DNA of 64,000 nt from Bin18 sp965242795. GTDB lineage: Bacteria; Desulfobacterota; Binatia; Bin18. Shown in pieces: positions 26,922 to 35,468 of the stretch. Where the stretch lies: contig OZ251505.1 of NCBI GenBank assembly GCA_965242795.1, positions 868,001 to 932,000 of the forward strand, in the 5' to 3' direction. A program made the translations under genes and the position numbers. The notes beneath the pieces were generated by a model, which was given only the letters and a program-made list of their open reading frames with translations, searched no databases and had not been told where the DNA came from. Within the stretch, counting starts at the first letter, position 1, and every line of letters begins with the position of its first letter.

Positions 26922-26945
26922 AGGGGCGAAAAGTCTTTCGCCCTT
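26922..26945. repeat. Palindrome AGGGGCGAAAAG / CTTTCGCCCTT
   Basis: This inverted repeat lies past the 3' end of the adhesin gene and is the counterpart of the element at 18986 behind the truncated barrel copy. Confidence 0.75.
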
Positions 26946-26982
26946 CCCCCGCAAAGTTTGAAACGGAGACGCCGCCACATGT

Positions 26983-27018
26983 CTGCGGAGGGGCGACCGG
27001 CCGGTCGCCCCTCCGCAG
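26983..27018. repeat. Perfect 36-base palindrome of the GGGGCGACCGG family
   Basis: The half-site is CTGCGGAGGGGCGACCGG followed directly by its exact complement, with no loop. It lies 24 bases past the adhesin stop. The core GGGGCGACCGGCCGGTCGCC recurs at 43954-43981. It can form a strong hairpin in mRNA and may protect or end the adhesin transcript, but no T-run follows. Confidence 0.9.
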
Positions 27019-27042
27019 GGTAATCGTGTTGCGGAGAGGCGG

Positions 27043-30000
27043 TTACCAGCCCAGGTGGCCGTAGAGGGCGACTTGGTGTGCGGCGCCGCTGCCCTGCGTG
27101 GTGCGTTCGCCCTCGACGCTCAGGTCGATCCACTCGCCCAACTCGATCCGCCCGCCCAGGCGGTAGCCCTGACTGTCCGGCCCCGCCATCGACACGCCGC
27201 CGTAGGTCGTCAGCAAGCCTGCGCCCTCGTATGTCACCAGCCCGTAGCCGACGTCGAACTCCACCTGGGCCGGTGACAATCCTGGCGTGGCGGACTCGGC
27301 CCCTGCCTGCAACACCTCCGCGCTGCCCCACATCTGCTCCACCTGACTCGCTTCCGCGCCCCAGACCGGTGCCACCGCCAGCCACAATCCCCGCTGCGCC
27401 TCGCCCGGATCCAGCTTCAGCGTCAGGCTCGCGCCCCATTCGTCGAATGCCGACTTCTGGTGCGCCAATAGATACCGTCCGCGGGCTTCGATCCCTAACC
27501 CCAGCTTGGTGTGCGCGTACTCGACCCCGCCGCCGAGTTCCGCGCCGACGCCCGTCTCCGCCTTGCCGCCGTCCCAGCGCCCGCCGATCTCGAAGATGGG
27601 CGTCAGGCGGGCGTCCTCCGACAGGGCCCATGCCGTGCGGCCTTCCACCATCAGGCGCAAGCGTTGCGCGTCGCCCGCCGTCTTGGGTAAGCGGTCGTCC
27701 GCGCCCGCCTCCAATTCCGTCAGGAAGGCGTCCGCCTTCAGCGCCACGTCGATCCGCCGCCACGTCAGCACCTCTTGCCGCGCGCCGACCGCCGCCATCA
27801 GCATCTCCAGGTCGGTCTTCACTTTGCCCGCTTCGTCGCGCAGTTGCAGGTCGCCCCACCCGGCGCCGAACAAGCCCCACACGCCCAACCCCGGCCGCGG
27901 GCTCCAGTGCGCATACGGCAACACGCTCGTCAGCGTGAGGTCCACGTCCCCTTTCGTCACGTCCCGCGTCTCGTAGTCCACGTCGCCCTGGCTGTGGGCG
28001 ACCGCGAGCCCCAAGAGGACGTTCGGTTGCAAGCGGTAGTCCAAGCCCAAGTAGCCGGTGAAGACGTTGCCGTCCATCGAGAAGTCGTCCTTCGGGCGGC
28101 CGTCGAAGCCGCTGGCCGTCCCTCGGCCCCACAGCGTCCACGCTGCCGCGGCCGCCTGCGGCGCGGTCTCGACCGGCGGGGTCGGCGCGGCCGGATCGGC
28201 CTCCGTCACCCCGACCGGGGTCGGCGCGTCGGTCGCCGGCGCCGGCTGGCGCAGCGGCAGCTCGAACTCGCTCTGCGACAACACCTCCGCCCCCGATACC
28301 CGCCGGAACTGCACCGGCGCCCGGAACGTGCCGACTTTCATGGCCTGGGGCGTCGCCGCATGCGCGCGGTCGAAGCCGCCTTGCCCCAAGCCGGTTCCGT
28401 AGCCGGCCAAGCCGGGGAACGCGCCCCTGCCGAACGGAGTCGCGTCGGCACCGCGTCCCGGAGGGAGCGGGATCGAATTGCCCGCACCCGCATGACCGAG
28501 CGCTCCCCAGCCCGTGGGGAGCGGGCCGCCCGGATCGGTCCCGGCCGGGGCCGGGAACGCGCTCGGCGCATCCCAGGCGCTCAGCGGCGCCGCCGCGGCG
28601 TGCGGCTCGCGCAGATGCCGCGTCAACGTGTGCCACGCCGCGCCGCGCACCTGGCCGAACGGCCCGTCCCCGCCGGCCAGCGGCACGCCGACCTCCACGC
28701 CCAGCGCCCGTGCCACGCCATACGTCACCCCCGCCGCCTGCCGCCAGCGGCCGGTCTGCGGGGCGCGGTGCAGGCTCAACGCCTGCCCGCCCACCGTCAC
28801 CTGTCTGTTTGTCGGCGGCCGCACGAACCGGTCCCCGATCACGTCCACCGCGTCCGTCGCCAGCGTCCGCCCCACGCCCGCCAACACCATCCCCAGACTC
28901 CGCCGGCGCGCCCGTTCCGTGTCGTCGTCCTCGATCCGCCCCGTCGCCGTCGCGTCCGCGCTCTCGAACAGCGGGTCGGCCGGCAGCGTTCCCGTCACCG
29001 TGAACGTCTCGGTCGGTTCCACCCGCCGGTCGTCCAGCGTCGGCACCCGCAGCGTCCCCGCGGTCGTGCCCGCCGCCAGCACCAGCCGGCCCGCCGCCTC
29101 CGCAGGATAGTCCGCGCCCGGCGTCGCGCTGCCCGGCCGGCCCGCCGTCCACCGCAGCGTCAGCGCCCGCGCCACCGCCCGCGATAGCGTCACGGTGAAC
29201 TCCACCGGCGCGCCCTCCACCGCCAACGCGTCGCCGATGGTCACCTGCACCGGGATGCGCACGACTTCGATGGTGAACGTCACCATATCCGCGTCCCCGT
29301 CCGCGTCCGTCGCCGTCAGCGTGTACGGCGCCGGCGGCCGGCCCTCCGTCGGCGTGCCGGCGATCACCCCGCCCGTCGCCGTCGGGTCCGCCGGCGGGGT
29401 GTAGCGCAGCCCGGCCGGCAAGGCCGCCGGCGTCAACGTGTAGCGCAGCGGGCCGTCCCCGCCCCTCGCCGCCGGCAGCGGCTCGGATCGTGCCTCGTTC
29501 ACCAGAAACGTCTGCGCGGCGACCGGCTCCGTGAAGCGCGGCACCGCATTCTCATACCCCACCGCCAACGGCCCGAACGCCGTCACTCCGACCGCACAGA
29601 TCCGCCCCGCCCCGGCGTCGTCCGCCGCCCCCGTGACCGGTGCCCATTCCTCCCCGGCATAGCGCAGCAGTCTCAGCTCCCGCGCGCCCGCTTCCAGGCG
29701 CAGCCCCGCCGGCACCGGCAGGCAGAGCTCCATCCCGCCGGCCGGCACCGGCGCCACGCCGACGTCCACCGCCGCCCGCGCCCCCGCCGGGCCGAACCCG
29801 TAGCGGTCGCGTTCCAACGGGACGTCTGCCCCCGGCGGCGCCAGCGTGATCGTCACGGCCTGCGCCAGCGTCGCCGGCAGCATCAACTCCACGCCCGCCA
29901 CCGTCCCCGGCGTCTGCGTCACCGTCACCTGGTGCCCGTACACCGTGACCGTCCGCGTCCCGTCGCGCGCCAGGATCACCCCCGACGCCGCCTCCACCGC

Positions 30001-33000
30001 GAGCGTGAACGTCAGCGTCGCCACGTCCCCGTCCGCGTCGGTGGCCGTCAGCGTGTACGTCGTGGCCGCCTGTGCCGCCGCCGGCACGCCCGCGAGGGTG
30101 CCGCCACTCGTCGCGTCCGCCGGCGCCGTGTACGTCAGCCCCGCCGGCAGCGCCGGCGTCAGCGCGTACCCCAACGGCCCATCCCCGTCCGTCGCCGCCG
30201 GCAACCCCAGCGGCGCAATCGCTTCGCCCTGCCGATAGACCTGCGCCGGCACCGTCACGGCCCCGAACGTCGGCTGCCGATCCTCCAGGGCCGGGTCCGG
30301 ACCCGGATCCGGTGGCGGGGCTGGCGCCGCCGTCCCCGTCGCCAACGCGAACGTCGTCTCCGCCACGCTCCCGTCCCCGTCCACCACCGTCAACGTGTAC
30401 TCCCGGCTGGACGTCGCCCGCGTCGGCGTCCCCACGATCCGCCCGCCGTCCGCATAGGTCCCCGCCGCACTCCGCGGCGGCGGCACGTATGTCAGCCCCT
30501 CCGGCAGCCGCGGCGCCACCACGAACGTCAGCACCGGCGTCGTCCCCGCCGCCACGTCCGGCCGCGGCAACACCTGCGGCGGCGTTACGGGCCGCCCCAG
30601 CGGATGCCGCACCGGGGGTTCCTGCCGCGCGAACCCCGGCAGCGGGGCCGCCTCCACCGTCAGCGTGAACAGCCGCACCGCCGCCGACCCCTCCAACTCG
30701 TTCGTGTCCCCCTGCGCGTCCGCCACCCTCAGCCGGTACGTCGTCGCCGGCAGCGCCTGCGTCGGCCGCCCCCGCAGCGACCGCGCCGCCGCGTCGAACC
30801 TCAGCCCCGCCGGTAACGTCAGGGTCGTCGCCGGATTGGCCGGATAGTCCGTCTCCGGCCCCGTCAGCGTGTACGTCAGCGGCCCGTTCACATAGGTCTG
30901 CGTCGAAGAACCGGTTTGGATTCCGGCGGCATTATGAAGCGCCCGGTTTATCCCTCCCGGCCCATGCGGCCCCGCCCGCACCTGCTCCACCCCCGCCCCC
31001 AACCGCACGTTCATCTCCTGCCCCATCCGCCCCGTCTGATTCGCGACCGCGCTCAGAATCGGGACCGTGTTCAGGAGCTTCCGCAGAACTATCGGCGCGA
31101 AGGTATCCCCGATCGTGCTGCCCCCCGGCGGTCTGATTCGGTGCGGGATCTGCTTCCGATGACCGGCGCCGCAGTTGTTCGTCCTGTTGGGATTGGCGAT
31201 CCCGAACACCTGGGGCGTTGCCCAATTGTTCTCGTCGAACGTCCGGTACACGCCGTTCGGCCGGTCCATATTGTTGCAATTGGCGCCGGCCCCCACACTT
31301 ACCGATGGCTGCTGGCGCACCTCCCACGTCACCCCCGCGGCCGGCTGCGTCGCCAACCGGATCGTGTACGTCACGTGCGTCCCTTCCAATACCTCCATGA
31401 ACCGCGGATCGACCACCAGGCGTTCCGTCGTCGGCACCACCGTCACCGCCACGTTCGTCGCCGTCGTCACCGCCCCGTAGCCGGCCACCGTGTGGCTCAG
31501 CGTCGCGCTGCCCGCCCCTGCCCCCGTCACCGTCACCGTCTGCGCCGTCGCCCACGTCGCCGGGTTGAACACCAGCGCCGCCGGCGCCACCGTCGCCTGC
31601 GCGACGGCGCCGCTGGCCACCCCCACCGTCACGGTGCCCGCCGGCTCCGCCTCCAACGTCACCGTGTACGTGTTCGTTTCCCCCTCCAGCATCGACACCG
31701 CCTGCCGGCTGATCTCCACCGCCGCGTCGTCGTCCGTCACGGTCACGGTCACCGCCGCCGTCGTCCCCGTGTAGTCGCCCCCCGCTGCCGTGTGCCGCAG
31801 TGTCGCCGCGTCCGCCCGCGCGTCCGCGTCCGGGTCCGCCCGCACCGTCACCATCTGGGCCGTGTCCCAGGTGCTCGCATCGAACCGCAACACCCCCGGC
31901 CGCGCGTACACTTCCGGGTTGTCGCTGCCGATGCGCACCACCACCGGCGCGGTCGGGGCGCTCCCCAACGTCACCGGGTACGTCGCCGCCCCGCCTTCCG
32001 CCACCGTCACCGCCCGCGTCGCGGACATGCCATCCACCCACACCGCCTGCTTTTCGTCGTCGACCACCGTCACCCTCACGTCGGCCACCGTCACCGCCGG
32101 GACCCCCACGCCCCCCGCGTATTCTTCCGCCCCCGTCAGCGCGTGCGTCACCGTCACCTCCGCGCCCGCCGCGTCGGCGTCCGATACCGCACTCGCCGTC
32201 ACCGTCTGCGCCGTGTCCCACGTCGTGGCGTCGAACGTCAGTGCCCCCGGCGCGACCGTCACCGCCCCCGCCGGGCGCGTCGTCAGCGTCACCGTCACCC
32301 CCGCCGTCGGGGCCGCCTCCAATACCACCGTGTACGTCAGGCTGCTCTCGGTCGCGTCGTCTTCGGTCAGCTCCAGCGTCTCCGCACTCACCGCCACCCC
32401 CGCCACGTCGTTGTCCTCCACCGTCACCTGTACGCTCGGCCGGGTTGTCGCCGTCAATCCTCCGGCATAGTCCCCCGGGCCGGCGCCCACGAGGTGCGTC
32501 AGCGTCACCGTCACGTCCACCCCGTCGGCGTCGTCCAGCCCGCGCACCTCCACCCGCTGCGGCGTGTCCCACGTCGCGTCCGTGAACGTCAGCAGGGACT
32601 GGACCCCGGGCGTGTTCGGGTCCGCGTCCACTTCCAGTTTCCCCGTCGGCGTCTCCCCCACCGCTACCGTCACCGTCTCTCCGGCCGGCTGCGTGGTCAG
32701 CCGCAGCGTGTACGCCGCGACCGCCCCCTGCTCCCGCACCGTCAGGCGCGTCGGACTCACCCGCAGCCCCGCCACCTCGTCGTCCGTCACCGTCACCGTC
32801 ACCGCCCCCACCGTCTCGCCCGCGTAGTCCGCCCCGTCCACCGCGTGCGTCACCTGCACGGTCCGGTCGTTGGTCACAGCTTGGTCGTCCGCCCCCGCCA
32901 CCGTCACCGCCTGCGCCGTCGCCCAGTTCCCCGCGGTGAATACCACCGCCGGGCTCGCCACCGTCGCCACCGCCGTATCCGCGCTCGTCGCCGTCACCGT

Positions 33001-34626
33001 CACCGCCCCGCCCACCGGCTGCGTGTCCAGCACCACCGTGTACGTCGCCGTCTCGTTCTCCAGCACCCTCAGCGTGGCGCCGCTCAGCGTCACCCCCCGC
33101 GTGTCGTCGTCCGTCAGCGTCAGCTCCGCCCCGGTCACCGCCCCCGCGCCTTGCCGGTTCGCCAGCGTGCCCGTCACCGTCACCGTCCGATCCGCCGCCG
33201 TGTCCGCCGCGTCGTCCACCGCGGCGATCGTCACCGTGTCCGCGGCGTTCGCCGTGGCCCCCGCCGCGATCTCGATCATCGCGTCCGCCCCCACCGTGTA
33301 GAAGCCCGCGGCCGGCGTCACCGTCACCTCCGAGACCAGGCTCGACGGGTGCGTCAGCGTCGCCGTCACCGTCGCTACCCCGCCGCTCTCCGCAATCGTC
33401 GCCGGCATCAGCGTCAGCGTCGCCCCCGGCGCCGCGTCGTCGTCCGTCAGCGTCAACTCCGCCCCCGTCACGGTCCCGATACCCTGGGCGTTGGCGGCCT
33501 CCGCCAGCACCGTTACCGTCCGGTCCGGCGCGTCCGTGGTGTTATCCTCGCCCGTGAGGACCACCGTGTCCGCGGCGTTCGCCGTGTCCCCCGCGGCGAT
33601 GACGATCGTCGTGTCCGCTCCCACGGTGTAGGCGCCGGCCGCCGCGGCCAGCGTGACCGTCGTCGCCGCGCTCGACGGATGCGTCAGCGCCGCCGTTACC
33701 GTCGTCGTGCCACCGTTCTCGGTCATGGATGTGGGCGCCAGCGCCAGCGTCACCCCCGGCGCCGCGTCGTCGTCCGTCAGCGTCAGCTCCGCGGGCGTCA
33801 CTGCGATCATATAGGTGCTGGAGGCCGTGCCCGTCACGCTCACCATCCGGTCCGGCGCGTCGGTCGCGTTGTCCACCGCCCGGATCGTCACGCTGTCCGC
33901 CGCATTCGCCGTGCTGCCGGCGGCGATCACGATCGTCGCGTCCGACGTGACGGTGTACGCGCCCGCCACCGGCGTCACCGTCACCGTCACCGCCGTGCTC
34001 ACGGTGCTGGCCAGCGTCGCCGTCACCGTCGACAGCCCGCCGTTCTCCGCGATCGTCGCCGGCGCCAGCGCCAGCGTGGGCGGCGTGACCAGCGGCAGCC
34101 ACTCCGCATAGTAAAAGTCCCAGGTGTAGTTGGCACTAGAGCCGCTTCTCAGCCCATACACTATGACTACTCCACCGTTGGTGATCTCGGCCGCGCTCGG
34201 AGTAACGTTCACGTCAAACCTGCCAACGTTGGGGTTGATTGCCGCTGGGTCTCGAATACGCCTGCACTCGGACGGCAAGGTGGATTCGGTCACCGTTTGA
34301 GAGGCCGGGGTCACGCTCGTCCGGGTGCAGGCATAAATCCCCGCAGTCTCCCAATCTTCTGTGCCCACACCCCTCCGCCCGAAACTGAAGGTCTGCTGAA
34401 CCGACGTGGCAACAAGTTGCGCCGTAAAGACATCCCAAAAATCAACACTCCCCCGATACCATCTACTCGGGTTCGGCGTCGTCTGGGCGAATGCCTCCGG
34501 CAGAAACGCCGCCTGCCCCGCGGCGAGAAGCAGGACGAGCAAAGCCCGCCGCCCCAGCCCGATGGCCGCCGAGATCAAATATCTTCTCACCCGAATGCTG
34601 CTCGTCTGAGACATGTAACCGAACAT
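27043..34626 (-). CDS. Giant modular autotransporter adhesin (Calx-beta-like and putative-Ig repeats, C-terminal barrel)
   Basis: This is a 2527-residue surface protein. Residues 1-48 are a signal peptide (ALLVLLLAAGQAAF, cleavage after AFA). Residues 50-180 are a unique domain with two Cys. Three ~108-residue repeats (183-508) each end LTLTDDDAAPG or similar; six further ~100-residue Calx-beta-like repeats end in VTVTDDE-type strands. Then come four He_PIG-type modules (LPAGL...GTPT), a canonical Calx-beta domain (VEGAPVEFTVTLS), a linker helix (LGMVLAGVGRTLATDAV, about 1910-1930), a Pro/Ala-rich stretch and a barrel of about 370 residues ending GHLGW. The barrel would sit in the outer membrane and display the repeats. 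The start ATG has GGGGAG eight bases upstream. Role as adhesin is inferred from architecture. Confidence 0.92.
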   Translation of the reverse strand: MFGYMSQTSSIRVRRYLISAAIGLGRRALLVLLLAAGQAAFLPEAFAQTTPNPSRWYRGSVDFWDVFTAQLVATSVQQTFSFGRRGVGTEDWETAGIYACTRTSVTPASQTVTESTLPSECRRIRDPAAINPNVGRFDVNVTPSAAEITNGGVVIVYGLRSGSSANYTWDFYYAEWLPLVTPPTLALAPATIAENGGLSTVTATLASTVSTAVTVTVTPVAGAYTVTSDATIVIAAGSTANAADSVTIRAVDNATDAPDRMVSVTGTASSTYMIAVTPAELTLTDDDAAPGVTLALAPTSMTENGGTTTVTAALTHPSSAATTVTLAAAAGAYTVGADTTIVIAAGDTANAADTVVLTGEDNTTDAPDRTVTVLAEAANAQGIGTVTGAELTLTDDDAAPGATLTLMPATIAESGGVATVTATLTHPSSLVSEVTVTPAAGFYTVGADAMIEIAAGATANAADTVTIAAVDDAADTAADRTVTVTGTLANRQGAGAVTGAELTLTDDDTRGVTLSGATLRVLENETATYTVVLDTQPVGGAVTVTATSADTAVATVASPAVVFTAGNWATAQAVTVAGADDQAVTNDRTVQVTHAVDGADYAGETVGAVTVTVTDDEVAGLRVSPTRLTVREQGAVAAYTLRLTTQPAGETVTVAVGETPTGKLEVDADPNTPGVQSLLTFTDATWDTPQRVEVRGLDDADGVDVTVTLTHLVGAGPGDYAGGLTATTRPSVQVTVEDNDVAGVAVSAETLELTEDDATESSLTYTVVLEAAPTAGVTVTLTTRPAGAVTVAPGALTFDATTWDTAQTVTASAVSDADAAGAEVTVTHALTGAEEYAGGVGVPAVTVADVRVTVVDDEKQAVWVDGMSATRAVTVAEGGAATYPVTLGSAPTAPVVVRIGSDNPEVYARPGVLRFDASTWDTAQMVTVRADPDADARADAATLRHTAAGGDYTGTTAAVTVTVTDDDAAVEISRQAVSMLEGETNTYTVTLEAEPAGTVTVGVASGAVAQATVAPAALVFNPATWATAQTVTVTGAGAGSATLSHTVAGYGAVTTATNVAVTVVPTTERLVVDPRFMEVLEGTHVTYTIRLATQPAAGVTWEVRQQPSVSVGAGANCNNMDRPNGVYRTFDENNWATPQVFGIANPNRTNNCGAGHRKQIPHRIRPPGGSTIGDTFAPIVLRKLLNTVPILSAVANQTGRMGQEMNVRLGAGVEQVRAGPHGPGGINRALHNAAGIQTGSSTQTYVNGPLTYTLTGPETDYPANPATTLTLPAGLRFDAAARSLRGRPTQALPATTYRLRVADAQGDTNELEGSAAVRLFTLTVEAAPLPGFARQEPPVRHPLGRPVTPPQVLPRPDVAAGTTPVLTFVVAPRLPEGLTYVPPPRSAAGTYADGGRIVGTPTRATSSREYTLTVVDGDGSVAETTFALATGTAAPAPPPDPGPDPALEDRQPTFGAVTVPAQVYRQGEAIAPLGLPAATDGDGPLGYALTPALPAGLTYTAPADATSGGTLAGVPAAAQAATTYTLTATDADGDVATLTFTLAVEAASGVILARDGTRTVTVYGHQVTVTQTPGTVAGVELMLPATLAQAVTITLAPPGADVPLERDRYGFGPAGARAAVDVGVAPVPAGGMELCLPVPAGLRLEAGARELRLLRYAGEEWAPVTGAADDAGAGRICAVGVTAFGPLAVGYENAVPRFTEPVAAQTFLVNEARSEPLPAARGGDGPLRYTLTPAALPAGLRYTPPADPTATGGVIAGTPTEGRPPAPYTLTATDADGDADMVTFTIEVVRIPVQVTIGDALAVEGAPVEFTVTLSRAVARALTLRWTAGRPGSATPGADYPAEAAGRLVLAAGTTAGTLRVPTLDDRRVEPTETFTVTGTLPADPLFESADATATGRIEDDDTERARRRSLGMVLAGVGRTLATDAVDVIGDRFVRPPTNRQVTVGGQALSLHRAPQTGRWRQAAGVTYGVARALGVEVGVPLAGGDGPFGQVRGAAWHTLTRHLREPHAAAAPLSAWDAPSAFPAPAGTDPGGPLPTGWGALGHAGAGNSIPLPPGRGADATPFGRGAFPGLAGYGTGLGQGGFDRAHAATPQAMKVGTFRAPVQFRRVSGAEVLSQSEFELPLRQPAPATDAPTPVGVTEADPAAPTPPVETAPQAAAAAWTLWGRGTASGFDGRPKDDFSMDGNVFTGYLGLDYRLQPNVLLGLAVAHSQGDVDYETRDVTKGDVDLTLTSVLPYAHWSPRPGLGVWGLFGAGWGDLQLRDEAGKVKTDLEMLMAAVGARQEVLTWRRIDVALKADAFLTELEAGADDRLPKTAGDAQRLRLMVEGRTAWALSEDARLTPIFEIGGRWDGGKAETGVGAELGGGVEYAHTKLGLGIEARGRYLLAHQKSAFDEWGASLTLKLDPGEAQRGLWLAVAPVWGAEASQVEQMWGSAEVLQAGAESATPGLSPAQVEFDVGYGLVTYEGAGLLTTYGGVSMAGPDSQGYRLGGRIELGEWIDLSVEGERTTQGSGAAHQVALYGHLGW

Positions 34627-34964
34627 GATTATCTCCCCCCCCCCCCGCGGCTCTCGTATAATGAGCTTGTAATGCCGAACAGCGTCCTAATAAACGTCAC
34701 GGAACAGCATCCGTCAAGTCCGAGTCAGGGCTTCGGATTGAAGACTGCCCTGCCTTCTGCCCCGTTCCCGGCGTTCGGCCCCCTCCCTCTTCAGGGGCGT
34801 TCGTGGGGCAGGTCGTCTTCTCTCTAATCCATCCGTGCAGGGCCGCGGGTTGAAAGTGGGCCGACCGATACGGCGCCATGACCTGGGACGAGGTCGTGTC
34901 CACGCTCAGGCCGGTCATCGAAAAATACGTCCCCAGGGTGTCACCGTCGCCGGGTTCCGCCGGA
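34627..34964. other. Upstream region of the adhesin gene
   Basis: This is 338 bases holding the 12-base homopolymer at 34635 and an AT-rich stretch with TATAAT on the plus strand (34657-34662) and CATTATAC on the minus strand. A 41-codon plus-strand frame begins at 34878 with MTWDEVVSTLRPVIEKYVPR and stops at 35003, overlapping the protease gene. It resembles the N-terminus of some trypsin-like proteins and may be a remnant. Confidence 0.45.
34635..34646. repeat. Homopolymer of 12 C (12 G on the adhesin's strand)
   Basis: Twelve consecutive C on the plus strand, i.e. G on the adhesin coding strand, lie 8 bases upstream of its ATG and merge into its ribosome-binding site. Upstream on the same strand is the AT-rich CATTATACGAG. 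Tracts of this length are prone to slippage and often sit at phase-variable surface genes. Confidence 0.9.
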
Positions 34965-35342
34965 TCATGCCCGCCGCAATCCCCGCAGTCGGACCGCAGG
35001 TAGCCGCTTGAGCCGCTGATTCTGTGGATCGACCTCGATCCCGGCGGACTCCAACGCCGTGACACCCAGCAAGGGTTCGGCCCCCTCGTCGCCGAACACG
35101 AGCACGCCCCCCGACAGCGTGCCCATGATCTCCAACTCGCCTACCGTGACGTCCATCTCCACTTCCCGGCCATCGGCGGTCGCGTACCGCCGCCGGCTCG
35201 TGGGCACGAGCCCGATGGCCTCCAGGCTGCGGCGTGGCACCAACGAATCGATCGCGCCGGTATCCACCAGGAACGCCCCGGTCCACGCCCGCGTCCGGTG
35301 CGCGGGGTTGCGCACCGTGACGTCAACGTAGGTCACGCCCAT
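34965..35342 (-). CDS. Clan AA (retropepsin-like) aspartic protease
   Basis: This is a 125-residue single-domain aspartic protease. The catalytic motif is FLVDTGAIDSLVP (Asp near residue 27). The second conserved part LLGVTALESAGIEVDPQNQR is the C-terminal flap-partner segment typical of bacterial clan AA proteins, which act as homodimers. There is no signal peptide, so it is cytoplasmic. The RBS GGGGCAGGGGA precedes the ATG. It lies upstream of the adhesin on the same strand, 339 bases away. Its target is unknown, and a link to the adhesin is only positional. Confidence 0.85.
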   Translation of the reverse strand: MGVTYVDVTVRNPAHRTRAWTGAFLVDTGAIDSLVPRRSLEAIGLVPTSRRRYATADGREVEMDVTVGELEIMGTLSGGVLVFGDEGAEPLLGVTALESAGIEVDPQNQRLKRLPAVRLRGLRRA

Positions 35343-35416
35343 TCCCCTGCCCCCTTCAGATCCGGATAATCGGCCATCGACCGAGGCCGGAGCATTTCCG
35401 TACCAACGCCCCGCAT
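35333..35416 (-). CDS. Possible 27-residue leader ORF overlapping the protease start
   Basis: This tiny frame starts at ATG 35416 (MRGVGTEMLRPRS...) and ends in ...YPDLKGAGEWA, its TGA overlapping the first codons of the aspartic protease gene. Internal ATG codons at 35395 and 35377 are also possible starts. The overlap would allow translational coupling. No RBS is clear, so this is tentative. Confidence 0.25.
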   Translation of the reverse strand: MRGVGTEMLRPRSMADYPDLKGAGEWA

Positions 35417-35468
35417 AACAAAAAACGGCTCGATTGCAAGCATCGCGGTCGATGGGTGGCCCGGCGCG

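Noticed and set aside
26983..27018. Rho-independent terminator of the adhesin gene
   Set aside because: The hairpin is strong, but no U-run follows on the adhesin strand, and the same palindrome occurs in places unrelated to gene ends.
30916..34827. 1303-codon open frame on the plus strand antisense to the adhesin
   Set aside because: It mirrors the biased, repetitive codons of the adhesin passenger; the product is an Arg/His-rich string without signal, domain or RBS. The same holds for the minus-strand frames at 26864-29152 and 30932-32572 in other phases.
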